Source of the DNA: a virus
Reading direction: 5' to 3' (one strand)
Virus record (IMG/VR): IMGVR_UViG_3300045911_000087
Location: 1-56,011 of that record
DNA: 56,011 nucleotides
The translations under genes and the position numbers were made by a program. The notes under the pieces were generated by a model that was not told the DNA's origin, did not search any database, and saw only the letters and a list, made by a program, of their open reading frames with translations. Below are positions 25,059 to 33,297 of the stretch, one piece after another; positions within the stretch are counted from its first letter, which is position 1, and every line of letters begins with the position of its first letter.

Positions 25059-26651
25059 TCACTTGGGTTGCACGAGTTTGTGGCTCAAGCCAGCCTCATT
25101 CAGCTTAGTCATAAGGGCCACAAATCGCCCACCGTGCCGACTCAGAATCATCGACCAGTTGTGGCCGGTGTTCCGATGGATTTCCTTGATGCAGTGGTTG
25201 ACCACGCCCGGCAGCTTGGCAAACGGCGGGCTTGTCAACGATGCGGGCCACATCTTGCCCACCGATGCACTAAGCACTTCCAGAGCATTCAATGCTTGGT
25301 CTGCCGTCATGTCTTTCGGAAGGCTCTTCTCGATCTTCTCATACGCCGACTGTTGCAGTTGCGGAGTATTGGCATCCAATCGGCGTAGTTGCGTCAGGAT
25401 GCCGGTGAATGCCGCTGCGGACTCGCCAGTGTAGTGTGCTTCTGCTACTTCACTGTCGCCGCCGCTGCTTTTGGTGGCGAAGGCACGAGCCAACTCTTGG
25501 TTCTGTTGAAGAACTTTGCGAATTTCTCGTCCCGTTTTCTGGTCGGTGCCAGCCTTGAGAATTTCGTCACAAACATTCATGAATACCGGAATTTTGTCCG
25601 AATTCGTGATGATATGCTTGCGAATTTTGGCATTATCCGCCATCGAGGAAGCAATCTTTTCCTTCGAGATAAGCGGCAGGAAGAAATTCATCAGAGTATC
25701 CGACTCTGGAATGAACTTCATCGCTGCGGCGAAGTTATTCTCGTTGGAAAGGAATGTCCGTGCCCCGGCAACGTCGTTGGCTTCCATCAATTCCGAAAGC
25801 CGGTCGGAAGTCGGCCCGGTATTGAGGGCGTTCGCCAACTTGCTGACGCCAGCCTCATGCGGAATAACATCCCGAATATCTCCGTGTAATTGGAACATAT
25901 TCAGGGCGTATTCGAGACGCCGGGGCGAGACGACATTCTGCATTTCGGGGGTCAATTCCTTCCACCAACCGATGGCGGAATCGGCCAAGCGACGACCAAA
26001 TTTCTGCCGGAACCACTCGGTATTCGGCAAATAAGGGATGGTCGTAATAACGTGGTAGCGGTCCTGCTGAGCAGGGTCCAACTTTTCCACGTCGTAGGTT
26101 TCATCTTCGTCGTCGTCGGGGTTGATCGCCGCCCAAACGATCTTGAGATTCGGGAATTTCTCGCCGTTGATGGATTTGAATTGCAGCAATTCCATCACGG
26201 CATTGCGAACCTTCTTCGGGCTACGGTTGAATTCGTCAAAGAATAACGCTTCGACTTCGCCAGTGGCAAAGGTGCGAGGACGAACCAACTCAAGATAGTT
26301 GAATTGACGACGGTTTTCGACGCTCTGCACTACCTTTTGAGCAGATTCGCCTTTCAGGTGCCAATTCTTTTCGATCCATTCCAAAGCAAGGGATTGGTCG
26401 ATGTTGATAAGTTCACGAATAACTTCAAACTGGTCGGAGCCGAATTTGCCTTCGGACTTTTCCTTGGGGACACCAACGAAGTCAACCCAAGGGTCCATTG
26501 TGGACGCCGAGAAATACCGCCAGTTTAAGTTGTGTTCATCGAAGGCTTGCTTGACCATAGCGGTCTTGCCGACGCCGTGCTTGCCGATAAACAACACGTT
26601 GAGGTTGTTCTTGATCCAAAAACCCAGCTTATTCTGAATGTTGACGGCCAT
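25059..26651 (-). CDS. MoxR-type AAA+ ATPase
   Basis: A 530-residue protein. Walker A is FIGKHGVGKTAM (residues 21-32) and Walker B is ALFFDEFNRSP, followed by the sensor region WAAINPDDDEDETY and the DPAQQDRYHV arginine-finger region, all in MoxR/CobS-like order. The C-terminal 250 residues are helical. It presumably remodels a substrate together with the VWA protein encoded 7 nt downstream. It is the first gene of the minus-strand cassette and has its own promoter at 26693-26721. GC content is visibly higher than in the tail genes. Confidence 0.85.
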   Translation of the reverse strand: MAVNIQNKLGFWIKNNLNVLFIGKHGVGKTAMVKQAFDEHNLNWRYFSASTMDPWVDFVGVPKEKSEGKFGSDQFEVIRELINIDQSLALEWIEKNWHLKGESAQKVVQSVENRRQFNYLELVRPRTFATGEVEALFFDEFNRSPKKVRNAVMELLQFKSINGEKFPNLKIVWAAINPDDDEDETYDVEKLDPAQQDRYHVITTIPYLPNTEWFRQKFGRRLADSAIGWWKELTPEMQNVVSPRRLEYALNMFQLHGDIRDVIPHEAGVSKLANALNTGPTSDRLSELMEANDVAGARTFLSNENNFAAAMKFIPESDTLMNFFLPLISKEKIASSMADNAKIRKHIITNSDKIPVFMNVCDEILKAGTDQKTGREIRKVLQQNQELARAFATKSSGGDSEVAEAHYTGESAAAFTGILTQLRRLDANTPQLQQSAYEKIEKSLPKDMTADQALNALEVLSASVGKMWPASLTSPPFAKLPGVVNHCIKEIHRNTGHNWSMILSRHGGRFVALMTKLNEAGLSHKLVQPK

Positions 26652-26692
26652 CAGTCCGCTCCGAATTGCGATGAGGGAGTTAGTCTGCTGCG

Positions 26693-26721
26693 ATTATACC
26701 ACAGTTTTGTTATGTGGTAAA
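26693..26721 (-). promoter_or_regulatory. Promoter with embedded operator for AAA-VWA operon
   Basis: On the minus strand: TTTACC, a 17-nt spacer and TATAAT (plus-strand 26693-26698), ending about 40 nt before the AAA start codon. A perfect inverted repeat TACCACA (26697-26703) and TGTGGTA (26713-26719) fills the space between the boxes, a typical repressor site. The ParB-like gene promoter at 28115-28142 is strongly similar. Confidence 0.65.
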
Positions 26722-26778
26722 GCAGTTTTGCTTGCTACGCTACATATACGGAAAAGTTCTTCGCACTCCCAGATAAAA

Positions 26779-26810
26779 AAATAGCCCGGTGAATATTCAC
26801 CGGGCTATTT
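26779..26810 (-). terminator. Strong bidirectional intrinsic terminator
   Basis: A 32-nt perfect palindrome whose arms read AAATAGCCCGGTGAAT and its complement. In the minus direction it is followed by a run of T after the ParB-like gene (ends 26828). It separates that gene from the AAA operon promoter. Confidence 0.85.
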
Positions 26811-26827
26811 TCGCCGGATATTCGGGA

Positions 26828-28063
26828 CTACGACTTCTTCGGCATTTCCCAGCCGGGCAACCACTGGAAAATATCCTCGTCCCGTTCATAGAGTTTGTCG
26901 ATCTTTTTGTCCGTCATGAGGGCGTTGATGGCCCCCAAGGTTTTACGGTACGACAATCCCTGTGCGTTAATGCGTTGGGCACGCATTCGCTGCAAACTCA
27001 CGAACAGGGCACGGGCCGGATCGCCGTCATCGCTGAACTTGATTTCACGGAGCCGTTCACAGAACGGTTCGATCTTCTCGGCACCGTACCACATATACGC
27101 CTTGGCGACAGCGGCTTGCACTTCCGCCCGGCCTTGTGGCAGATGAGTGTGAATCCAGTCGATGACGTGTTCCCACTTGTGGGCGAATGCCGCCACTTCG
27201 GATTCGGTGTATCGAACCTGCTTGCTGCTCAATCCCTTCATCAGCGCCCGACAGAAACCGGCAATGCGATTGCTTGCCAATTTCGAGTCCACAATCAGCT
27301 TCAAACGGTCGCTGAGTGGACGGACACGCCCGGAGTCGATGACGAATCGTGCCGTAGTCAGCACGTTAAAGGTGAAGTAAAGCGGGATTTCGATCTGCCC
27401 GCCTTCTTCCCAGATTTCTTTGATTGCCGTCAGCCGGTGACGACCGTTGTAGACCTTGTTCTGGTAGTCCACACCGATTGCTTCGTCGGTGGGAATCCAC
27501 GAACCATTGAGCATGTCCCGTTTGTACTTCTCAACAGTTGAACGGTCAAGACGACGATTGCCTTCGTCTTCCAGCCAAATGTTGTCGAGACAGGTCTTTG
27601 CCATTGGCCCCGTCAGCATAATGTACTCGCTATACTGATTCTGGTTGCGGGGGAAAGCGAACCACGGCTTGTCTTTGCCGTTGCAGGCAAACAGGTAGTA
27701 TTCCTGATTCGTCTTGGCCTGCTTGCAGATTTCCTTGTGACGACGCTGCTCTTCCGATACAATCTCGTCGGTGATCTTGCCAACAGGACTGGTCGGAGCG
27801 GGCTTGTGCTGTGGCTGTTGCTGATTTGCAACACCCGGCAATGGCTTATCAGGAGAGACAGGCTGAACCTGCGGTTTCTCTTCGTGCAAGAAGCGATGCT
27901 TCTGCAAGACCATATCCGCAACACTGGTGCGGCCAACGCCGCCAAAGAGGGGTTGATTCACTGGACCTAGACCTCCTGCGAGTTGTGACTTGCGCATCTG
28001 TTCGGCTTGCTGTTCCTTCGCACGCTTCTCGTTCTGACGCCGGATACGTCGCTTAGAACCCAT
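26828..28063 (-). CDS. ParB/sulfiredoxin-fold domain protein
   Basis: A 411-residue protein. The first 100 residues are basic, then Gln/Pro-rich and disordered. The middle shows LDRSTVEKYKRDMLNGSW followed by VYNGRHRLTAIKE, the equivalent of the D-G-x-H-R-x-x-A motif of ParB/Srx-like domains. In ParB proteins this fold binds CTP; in phage relatives the activity is unknown. The C-terminal half is helical. It has its own promoter and terminator, upstream of the AAA-VWA operon, and the two promoters share a motif. Whether it is part of that system or a regulator is open. Confidence 0.65.
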   Translation of the reverse strand: MGSKRRIRRQNEKRAKEQQAEQMRKSQLAGGLGPVNQPLFGGVGRTSVADMVLQKHRFLHEEKPQVQPVSPDKPLPGVANQQQPQHKPAPTSPVGKITDEIVSEEQRRHKEICKQAKTNQEYYLFACNGKDKPWFAFPRNQNQYSEYIMLTGPMAKTCLDNIWLEDEGNRRLDRSTVEKYKRDMLNGSWIPTDEAIGVDYQNKVYNGRHRLTAIKEIWEEGGQIEIPLYFTFNVLTTARFVIDSGRVRPLSDRLKLIVDSKLASNRIAGFCRALMKGLSSKQVRYTESEVAAFAHKWEHVIDWIHTHLPQGRAEVQAAVAKAYMWYGAEKIEPFCERLREIKFSDDGDPARALFVSLQRMRAQRINAQGLSYRKTLGAINALMTDKKIDKLYERDEDIFQWLPGWEMPKKS

Positions 28064-28114
28064 AAATGCCTCGTCGTTTAGAACTGATGGGACACCGAAT
28101 CGACAACGAAGTGC

Positions 28115-28142
28115 ATTCTACCACAGATTTGTCGGTTGTAAA
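28115..28142 (-). promoter_or_regulatory. Promoter of ParB-like gene, similar to AAA operon promoter
   Basis: On the minus strand: TTTACA (plus-strand TGTAAA at 28137-28142), a 16-nt spacer and TAGAAT (28115-28120). TACCACAG at 28119-28126 is the same half-site as in the AAA operon promoter, and the neighbouring bases also align. Confidence 0.6.
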
Positions 28143-28162
28143 GCTGCGGGAATCCCAGCAAC

Positions 28163-28202
28163 AAAAAAACCGCAAGTCTTAGAAAACTAAGGACTTGCGG
28201 TT
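28163..28202 (-). terminator. Intrinsic terminator of the baseplate gene group
   Basis: AACCGCAAGTC (28168-28178) pairs with GACTTGCGGTT (28192-28202), extended by TTAG/CTAA around an AAAA loop. In the minus direction a run of seven T follows. It lies 40 nt past the stop of the gene at 28243-28650. Confidence 0.8.
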
Positions 28203-28242
28203 CAAACCCAAACCGGGTTTTCGCTCATGAAAAGACAGAAAA

Positions 28243-28650
28243 TCAGTTTTTGTCGGTTCGCTTGTAGTTCGAGAAGTTGAAAGTTAGAGCGTGCGTGACG
28301 ATCTTGCTGCCCGTGCTGTAGTCGTACTTGACGGAATGATCTGTGACGGTGACGCCTTCAAAAATTTGGGTGTACAACTTTGTTCCTGCGGCGCTGAGGG
28401 CCACCAAAGTCCAGCGGTCTTTTGATCCTTCTCGAATGATCTTCTCGATCCAATCGAAGGTCTTGGCATCGACCACTTCGTATACGTTTACTTTTAATTC
28501 CTTTTTGATGTAATTTATTTCTGTGTCTTTGATTAACCATTCAAGGTCTTTGAATAGTTCAGAATAAACTTTGAATCTAAAAGCAAATGGCAATTTGTCT
28601 GCGGCCAAATATGGGTTATCTTTTCCAGACATATCTACTTTATCGGTCAT
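28243..28650 (-). CDS. Probable baseplate or tail-tube-related virion protein
   Basis: A 135-residue protein with mostly beta sequence and alternating hydrophobics. The ending KIVTHALTFNFSNYKR resembles the terminal strands of tail-tube-like folds, in which paired strands line the tube. It is the last gene of a run that starts with the gp26-like protein. AAGGAGATAG upstream is a strong ribosome-binding site. No direct family match is claimed; the position and beta content suggest a baseplate or tube-initiator component. Confidence 0.5.
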   Translation of the reverse strand: MTDKVDMSGKDNPYLAADKLPFAFRFKVYSELFKDLEWLIKDTEINYIKKELKVNVYEVVDAKTFDWIEKIIREGSKDRWTLVALSAAGTKLYTQIFEGVTVTDHSVKYDYSTGSKIVTHALTFNFSNYKRTDKN

Positions 28651-28658
28651 CTATCTCC

Positions 28659-29402
28659 TTAATCGAATATTTGTAATTGATTCTTTTCTGATATAAAAAC
28701 ATTCTCTCCAAACGCCAATTCAAACCATACGTTGTAAATTCCACATTCGAGTTCATTCGTGTCTAGGAAATAGTAAGCATACATTTTTTCCCGATAGTCC
28801 ACGAGGGCACGATCTACTAACAGGCGTAAATCTTGTTCTGCCGGGACACACTCCCCGCAGGCAATTTCAATAGATACCCGTAAATCTGAGACTATGGCGA
28901 GATTTTCGTAGTAGGGTAGTATATCGGACCCTCGTGGGACATTCGGGGTTATTTGTATGATTATGTATCTCTTTGTTCCCTTGCGTATTTTGTTTGGTCT
29001 GAAGGCAAAGCTGAAGTCATATATCGGTGGTACAGGAGAAGTAAACCATAAGTCGGGATAAATTACAAAGTTATTTGTGATACAAGCTGTTTGACATTCG
29101 CCGTCCTCAAATGTCACATACCAAGCATCGACATATCTCCCGATTGTATAAAGCGGATCGGCAATCGGGACTTCAATTAAATATTGTCCGGTGGCTTCTT
29201 GAACAACGTCATCGGCAGAAATTGTTTGCACCAGTCTGCGACCATCTGGATTGGTGGAACTAACTTCATTGGGATCAAGGAAATAAATTTCTATCTTTTC
29301 GATAGACTGCACATTTCTACGGTTATTGGAATTGTATGTCAATAACCGTAGACGCACGGTGTCACCGCAGACCGGATTTTGCATTCTTTCTTTGGTTGCC
29401 AC
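28659..29402 (-). CDS. Probable virion structural protein
   Basis: A 247-residue protein starting with GTG at 29402, supported by AAGGAGATAAG upstream. There are repeated beta segments, including IEIYFLDPNEV, GQYLIEVPIADPLYTIGRYVDAW and a C-terminal CGIYNVWFELAFGENVFI. The pattern is like immunoglobulin-type or baseplate beta-sandwich domains. No enzyme motif was found. It lies between the gp26-like group and the 135-residue protein, with 8-nt spacing. A baseplate role is inferred from context. Confidence 0.5.
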   Translation of the reverse strand: MATKERMQNPVCGDTVRLRLLTYNSNNRRNVQSIEKIEIYFLDPNEVSSTNPDGRRLVQTISADDVVQEATGQYLIEVPIADPLYTIGRYVDAWYVTFEDGECQTACITNNFVIYPDLWFTSPVPPIYDFSFAFRPNKIRKGTKRYIIIQITPNVPRGSDILPYYENLAIVSDLRVSIEIACGECVPAEQDLRLLVDRALVDYREKMYAYYFLDTNELECGIYNVWFELAFGENVFISEKNQLQIFD

Positions 29403-29407
29403 TTATC

Positions 29408-29599
29408 TTATCTCCTTCTTGAAGCTGCTTGGGCCTTTCTTCTCTGGGCTTCCATTGCTTCGTTTTCTTGTTCTTTCTGCTGGACAAACCTATCAATTAA
29501 CCACTTTCTGGTATTGATAGGCATAGACATGCTGCTATGCAGCCCTTGACGCAAGTGATACATGAAGAAGAATTGCTCTTCTAGCAAGTTTTTCCCCAA
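29408..29599 (-). CDS. Small helical tail-region protein
   Basis: A 63-residue protein starting with TTG, 2 nt after the gp26-like stop. The sequence QFFFMYHLRQGLH followed by NTRKWLIDRFVQQKEQENEAMEAQ and a basic tail is amphipathic helix. The lack of an ATG makes the exact start uncertain, and an internal ATG would leave 51 residues. Short proteins of this kind occur beside baseplate-hub genes in T4-like phages. Function not assigned. Confidence 0.55.
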   Translation of the reverse strand: MGKNLLEEQFFFMYHLRQGLHSSMSMPINTRKWLIDRFVQQKEQENEAMEAQRRKAQAASRRR

Positions 29600-29601
29600 A
29601 G

Positions 29602-30732
29602 TTAGGCTTGGATGTTCTCGGCCTTCTTCTTCCGGGGGAAGAAAAAATTTGCTTCAAGAGGCAAGTCCATTTCAAATTCTTGGAGGCAACTTGGGCAGAA
29701 AATTTCCACGTTTGTATCCACGCCGAATGGTGGCTCATTGATACAGTTGCGGATATGAGCAACGTCATTGATCGGCAAATTCTTCAAGAGAATTTGAAGC
29801 TCAGACTTGTCAGTAATTCCGTCAATATCTTCGAGCAACATCGACGTTCTGTGAGTCAAGGTGTCGTCTGCCGCTTGATCGCCGTAGGTCTTGAGTCTTC
29901 GATCACGATATTCTGTGATTTCTTGTTCATCACGACCTGTGGAAAGACGGTAATGGAAAACCAAACCAGTTGTTGGCAATGTGTCTTCGAGCATTGGGCC
30001 GAATTCGTCTGGGCAATGCTCAACATAAAGGCTTGCCAAATCAATATCAGCCGAGAATTTCTTCTCGCACTCTGGGCACTTTACTTCTACATCGTAGTGA
30101 TTTGAGTAAGAAATACCACGAAGATAAATCAAAAGATAAGTTCTGTCAGCAGTCAAAAGATTTTCTGGTTGGAAGTTTTCCATCATACAACGCTTGAAAA
30201 TCATGTTGATGGCTTGGCCCTTCCGAACGAATCTCGGTGTGGCAAGAATTTGCTCTTCTTCGCCGGTCATTTGACGGATACTGAGGATGCCGTTGCTTGG
30301 ACCATTTACGCCGTCGTAGAACTTGCCCTTAGATGGAAGTTGAACTTCTTCGTAGTTATAAGTCGAAGACTTCAACTGTTGCAAAAGGTCTTTCAAGTGA
30401 CCAGAGTGAGTATCGTGACGAACAATTTCTGGACCTTGCTTAGCTTCGTTTGTAAATCTCTTGCTTCCCTTACCGGCTGGTCTTTCCTTTAGAGAAGAAA
30501 ATGGCTTTGGTGCTGCCGCCCCTACTTGCTCGCTTAAAGGAACATTGGGGTCGGATTGCTGGGCCATCTTGAGTGCCTGCAAAAACTCCTTGGGTACATT
30601 TCCTTTGACCTCTACGCTGCCTGCGTCTGGCTTAGATTCTTGTTCATCATCACTCAATGCTTTGCGAACGGCTTCGGCCTTCTTTAATTCGTCATCATCT
30701 ACTTTTCTTGGACGGAATACATCGTCTGCCAT
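29602..30732 (-). CDS. Baseplate hub protein, T4 gp26-like, with zinc ribbon
   Basis: A 376-residue protein. The first 110 residues are charged and disordered. Then comes VQLPSKGKFYDG, typical of the hub-protein family, with IRQMTGEEEQIL, LLTADRTYLLIYLRGISYSN and two C-x2-C pairs (CPECEKKF and, near the end, CPSCLQEF) that could form zinc ribbons. In T4-like phages proteins of this type act in assembly of the central baseplate hub. It is the first gene of a minus-strand group of four, divergent from the plus-strand gene at 30814. Confidence 0.6.
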   Translation of the reverse strand: MADDVFRPRKVDDDELKKAEAVRKALSDDEQESKPDAGSVEVKGNVPKEFLQALKMAQQSDPNVPLSEQVGAAAPKPFSSLKERPAGKGSKRFTNEAKQGPEIVRHDTHSGHLKDLLQQLKSSTYNYEEVQLPSKGKFYDGVNGPSNGILSIRQMTGEEEQILATPRFVRKGQAINMIFKRCMMENFQPENLLTADRTYLLIYLRGISYSNHYDVEVKCPECEKKFSADIDLASLYVEHCPDEFGPMLEDTLPTTGLVFHYRLSTGRDEQEITEYRDRRLKTYGDQAADDTLTHRTSMLLEDIDGITDKSELQILLKNLPINDVAHIRNCINEPPFGVDTNVEIFCPSCLQEFEMDLPLEANFFFPRKKKAENIQA

Positions 30733-30813
30733 ATTTTTCTCCTTGTACTACTCTTTTAATTCGAGCGTCTAATTTCATCATAGTGTGGTTGAATAAATTT
30801 TGAGGCCGATTTC

Positions 30814-31176
30814 ATGATACTCAATTTGCAAAATGTAGAAGATTTAGTTTTCTTCGACAAAAAGGTATGGGACACTCTCCCAGAATTTCGACCTCTTTTT
30901 GAGCAATGGGCACTCAGTAAAAGAGTGCCCGGTATGCAAAACTTAGGCAAACGCAGCCTAATTGATTTCTTGAACTCCCTAGAAAAATCCCATTTGGATA
31001 AGCTAGAAGAGTATTTCCACGATATAATTGTACTGGATAAAATTGATTATCACACAGTCCAGAATTATAATGGCAAGATAGACGAAATCCAATCAGAATT
31101 GTGTAGATTCGAGGGATTTGTAGATTTTTCGGCCTATCGCAAAGGCGACCAAATAAGTTTAACATTCTGGAAATGA
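30814..31176 (+). CDS. Unknown 120-residue protein
   Basis: It begins MILNLQNVEDLVFFD. Helical, with a charged middle (LEKSHLDKLEEYFHD), and no cysteine-rich or catalytic motif. It starts a plus-strand block with the membrane and zinc-ribbon proteins (8 nt to the next gene). The region 30733-30813 before it is a divergent intergenic spacer that must hold both promoters, but no clear consensus boxes are visible. Function unknown. Confidence 0.55.
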   Translation: MILNLQNVEDLVFFDKKVWDTLPEFRPLFEQWALSKRVPGMQNLGKRSLIDFLNSLEKSHLDKLEEYFHDIIVLDKIDYHTVQNYNGKIDEIQSELCRFEGFVDFSAYRKGDQISLTFWK

Positions 31177-31183
31177 GGTAAAA

Positions 31184-31645
31184 ATGACCACTTTAGCTTT
31201 TTTGATGTTTATTTTGACAACCATCGGGATGGCCCATATCATTGTCGATGGTTCTATTTTTGAAACGCCAAGAAAATTGATTAAGGAATATTCGGCCAGA
31301 GCTAAAAATTCCTCCTTCAATTTGAAGGTGATCCTTACTGCGGTTGCAGCGGCGGTGTGCGTCCTTTGGACATTTAAGTTTGGATTTACAGGACTTCCAT
31401 ATTTTGCAGCTTTGATGGTCGTGCTAATTCTATGGGCCGACTTTGGCTCTGTTGTTGATTGTTATTTGTGTTCTGGTACTTGGGCCGGTTTCCTGATGGG
31501 CAATATATGGTTGACCCAAGACCCATTGCAAATTTTTGCTTGTGGATGTGCGGGTGGTTTCGTAGCTAACTTAGCAGCAATGCTTTTGAATTGGATCGAA
31601 GCATCAACCATAGTCAAGTTACCAAGTGACGACAAAGAGGAATAA
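31184..31645 (+). CDS. Inner-membrane protein with YLCSGTW motif
   Basis: A 153-residue protein with about four hydrophobic segments: TLAFLMFILTTIGMAHII at the start, KVILTAVAAAVCVLW, YFAALMVVLILW and FACGCAGGFVANLAAML. The C-Y-L-C-S-G-T-W-A-G-F segment resembles the conserved C-x2-C region of small phage and bacterial DUF1360-type membrane proteins. A charged tail, DDKEE, would be cytoplasmic. The role is unknown; superinfection exclusion or lysis timing are speculative options. It overlaps the next gene by 1 nt. Confidence 0.6.
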   Translation: MTTLAFLMFILTTIGMAHIIVDGSIFETPRKLIKEYSARAKNSSFNLKVILTAVAAAVCVLWTFKFGFTGLPYFAALMVVLILWADFGSVVDCYLCSGTWAGFLMGNIWLTQDPLQIFACGCAGGFVANLAAMLLNWIEASTIVKLPSDDKEE

Positions 31646-31947
31646 TGTCCCTAAAACGCTATCAATTATATTGTGAAATCTGCGGCTATAAGAGATTAAC
31701 TGATGGAACCGATATTCAAGATTTGGTTCCGGTTAAAACGTCTAAAATACAACACGAATTGCCCTTTATCGACCCGATGACGAAGAAGACCGTTACGCCT
31801 CCTTATAAAGCACAACGCCTTCGTTTCAAATGCCCAAAATGCGGCAGGGTCATTATGTCTAAACAAATAGAATTTGTCGAGGAAGTAAATGAAACTGGTA
31901 ACACTGCTGGACGTGAAACAGGCTCTTCGGGACTCCCGATTTCGTGA
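31645..31947 (+). CDS. Small zinc-ribbon protein
   Basis: A 100-residue protein with two C-x2-C knuckles, C-E-I-C-G at 10-14 and C-P-K-C-G at about 64-68, suggesting a single zinc ribbon. The C-terminal tail is disordered and overlaps the next gene by 59 nt in another frame. A nucleic-acid or protein adaptor role is possible. Co-transcribed with the membrane protein upstream. Confidence 0.6.
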   Translation: MSLKRYQLYCEICGYKRLTDGTDIQDLVPVKTSKIQHELPFIDPMTKKTVTPPYKAQRLRFKCPKCGRVIMSKQIEFVEEVNETGNTAGRETGSSGLPIS

Positions 31948-32266
31948 AAGTCTACCGAAGTCTCTTAATGAAGATGTTCAAAAATATCTGAACAATCCGG
32001 GTTGTGCCTGCAATACGCCACTCTATCGTAAGATACTCAAGGAATGTACAGAACAACTAAAGTCGTATTTCCCCAATCGCTCTTTATCAAACATAGACGA
32101 AGAAATCAAAAAGTTGGCAGAGAACAACTGGACTGTCATCAACTGTCATATTAACGAGCTTGAAGACAAAATGCGTAAGCTGCCAAAAGGTCGCAAACAA
32201 ATCGCTATGACCCGCTATGAAGATCAAGTCACGGTAATCATTAACGAACTTGAGATTTTATTCTAA
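31889..32266 (+). CDS. Unknown protein with NPGCACN motif
   Basis: A 125-residue protein. The start is supported by GAGGAAG just upstream, even though it lies 59 nt inside the previous gene. LLDVKQALRDSRFRESLP and the short motif N-P-G-C-A-C-N-T resemble small conserved proteins of T4-like phages. The C-terminus (RKQIAMTRYEDQVTVII) looks like a strand-rich small domain. It overlaps the convergent glycosyltransferase gene by 26 nt. Function unknown. Confidence 0.55.
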   Translation: MKLVTLLDVKQALRDSRFRESLPKSLNEDVQKYLNNPGCACNTPLYRKILKECTEQLKSYFPNRSLSNIDEEIKKLAENNWTVINCHINELEDKMRKLPKGRKQIAMTRYEDQVTVIINELEILF

Positions 32267-33182
32267 TTGCTTTGGAGATTACCTCGTCACAAGATGCAAT
32301 CATTTTGTCGGGGTAATCTTTGTATTTTGATATATCAAATGGCCACTCATCAGAATTAAGTCGCCTAGACCCAAGAATCTTGGCATTTTCATAGAAGCAC
32401 TTTGCTTTTCCGTACTCATCAGCTTCGTAGTAAATGTCCCCCAAAAGGCACCAAAATTCGGCCATCAATGGCTTCTCTGCAAAACAATACATCAGCAACT
32501 CAAGTGCCTTGCGTTGATCTTTTAGAACGTAGCAATAAACTGTGGCCATATAATAGCGAGTCATTATCGAAGCCATTGTCATTTTCTTTTCTTGAAATAA
32601 GAAATGGTTGGCAAGGTCGATGAATTCTTTCCACTTGCTTTGTGTAAGAAAAATGCAGGCTTTGTAATAGTGGTATTCAAAAGCCATTGGGTTGTTGCTT
32701 TTCCAAGCCTCTAACAATTCGAGATTTCTCTCTGTCAGGTCTGGTGGTGTGGATCGAATATAGATGCCAGTCGGCCCAGCAGTTCCCGGTATAATTTCGT
32801 AAACCGGGTTTTTATATTTGATTTTTCTGCTTTTATGCCACAACCTGATCGGCTTGGTTATCAATGTGTTTTGAATGATATTACAACGATAATTACCTTC
32901 ATCTAAACCTTCTATCTCTTCCAAACCAGTCAAAACTTCTTCCCAAGGTTCAAGCTGAAGGTTCCATTCTGTTTCTTTTTGACACAACTCATTGCGAATA
33001 GCACTAAGATCATTACGGAAATTCATCCGAATGACTTCGCCATATTTCTTGCAAATATCTGCCGTCTTGTCTGTGCATCCTATGTCTGCAAATAAAAACT
33101 TTGCGTTCAATGAAGACACTGAATCAATCGCTTTTTGAATCGTTTTTTGATTGTTCTGTATTACCATGTGAATCGTTATCAT
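32241..33182 (-). CDS. GT2-like glycosyltransferase with C-terminal TPR repeats
   Basis: A 313-residue protein. The N-terminus (MITIHMVIQNNQKTIQKAIDS...FADIGCTDKTADICKKY) is the start of a family 2 GT-A fold, with G-C-T-D-K-T in place of the usual G-S-T-D. RNDLSAIRNE is typical. From about residue 160 there are helical repeats (AFEYHYYKACIFLTQSKW, AEFWCLLGDIYYEADEYGKAKCFYENA) of TPR type. The arrangement resembles bacterial GT2-TPR enzymes that glycosylate peptides. The DXD motif is not obvious, so activity is uncertain. Preceded by a 67-codon ORF overlapping its start. Confidence 0.65.
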   Translation of the reverse strand: MITIHMVIQNNQKTIQKAIDSVSSLNAKFLFADIGCTDKTADICKKYGEVIRMNFRNDLSAIRNELCQKETEWNLQLEPWEEVLTGLEEIEGLDEGNYRCNIIQNTLITKPIRLWHKSRKIKYKNPVYEIIPGTAGPTGIYIRSTPPDLTERNLELLEAWKSNNPMAFEYHYYKACIFLTQSKWKEFIDLANHFLFQEKKMTMASIMTRYYMATVYCYVLKDQRKALELLMYCFAEKPLMAEFWCLLGDIYYEADEYGKAKCFYENAKILGSRRLNSDEWPFDISKYKDYPDKMIASCDEVISKAIRIKSQVR

Positions 33183-33297
33183 GGAATCTAGTCCTCATTA
33201 AATGCTCGAATGCATCGGCCTCATTTTTCATACCTTTGTTTCTATAATAAGTCTGTAAATCCTTATAGAACTTAGGTGCGAAGGGCTTGTCGATCAT
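33124..33297 (-). CDS. Small unknown protein upstream of GT2-TPR gene
   Basis: 57 residues from MIDKPFAPKFYKDLQTYYRNKGM, chosen over a start 10 codons upstream because it limits overlap with the divergent gene. NEADAFEHLMRTRF follows, with a charged tail. Similar peptides occur before phage glycosyltransferase genes in my recollection, but no function is known. It overlaps the GT2 gene start by 59 nt in another frame. Confidence 0.5.
   Translation of the reverse strand: MIDKPFAPKFYKDLQTYYRNKGMKNEADAFEHLMRTRFHDNDSHGNTEQSKNDSKSD

Noticed and set aside
26789-27541. Plus-strand ORF of 250 codons
   Set aside because: It lies entirely opposite the ParB-like gene, which has recognisable motifs, promoter and terminator.
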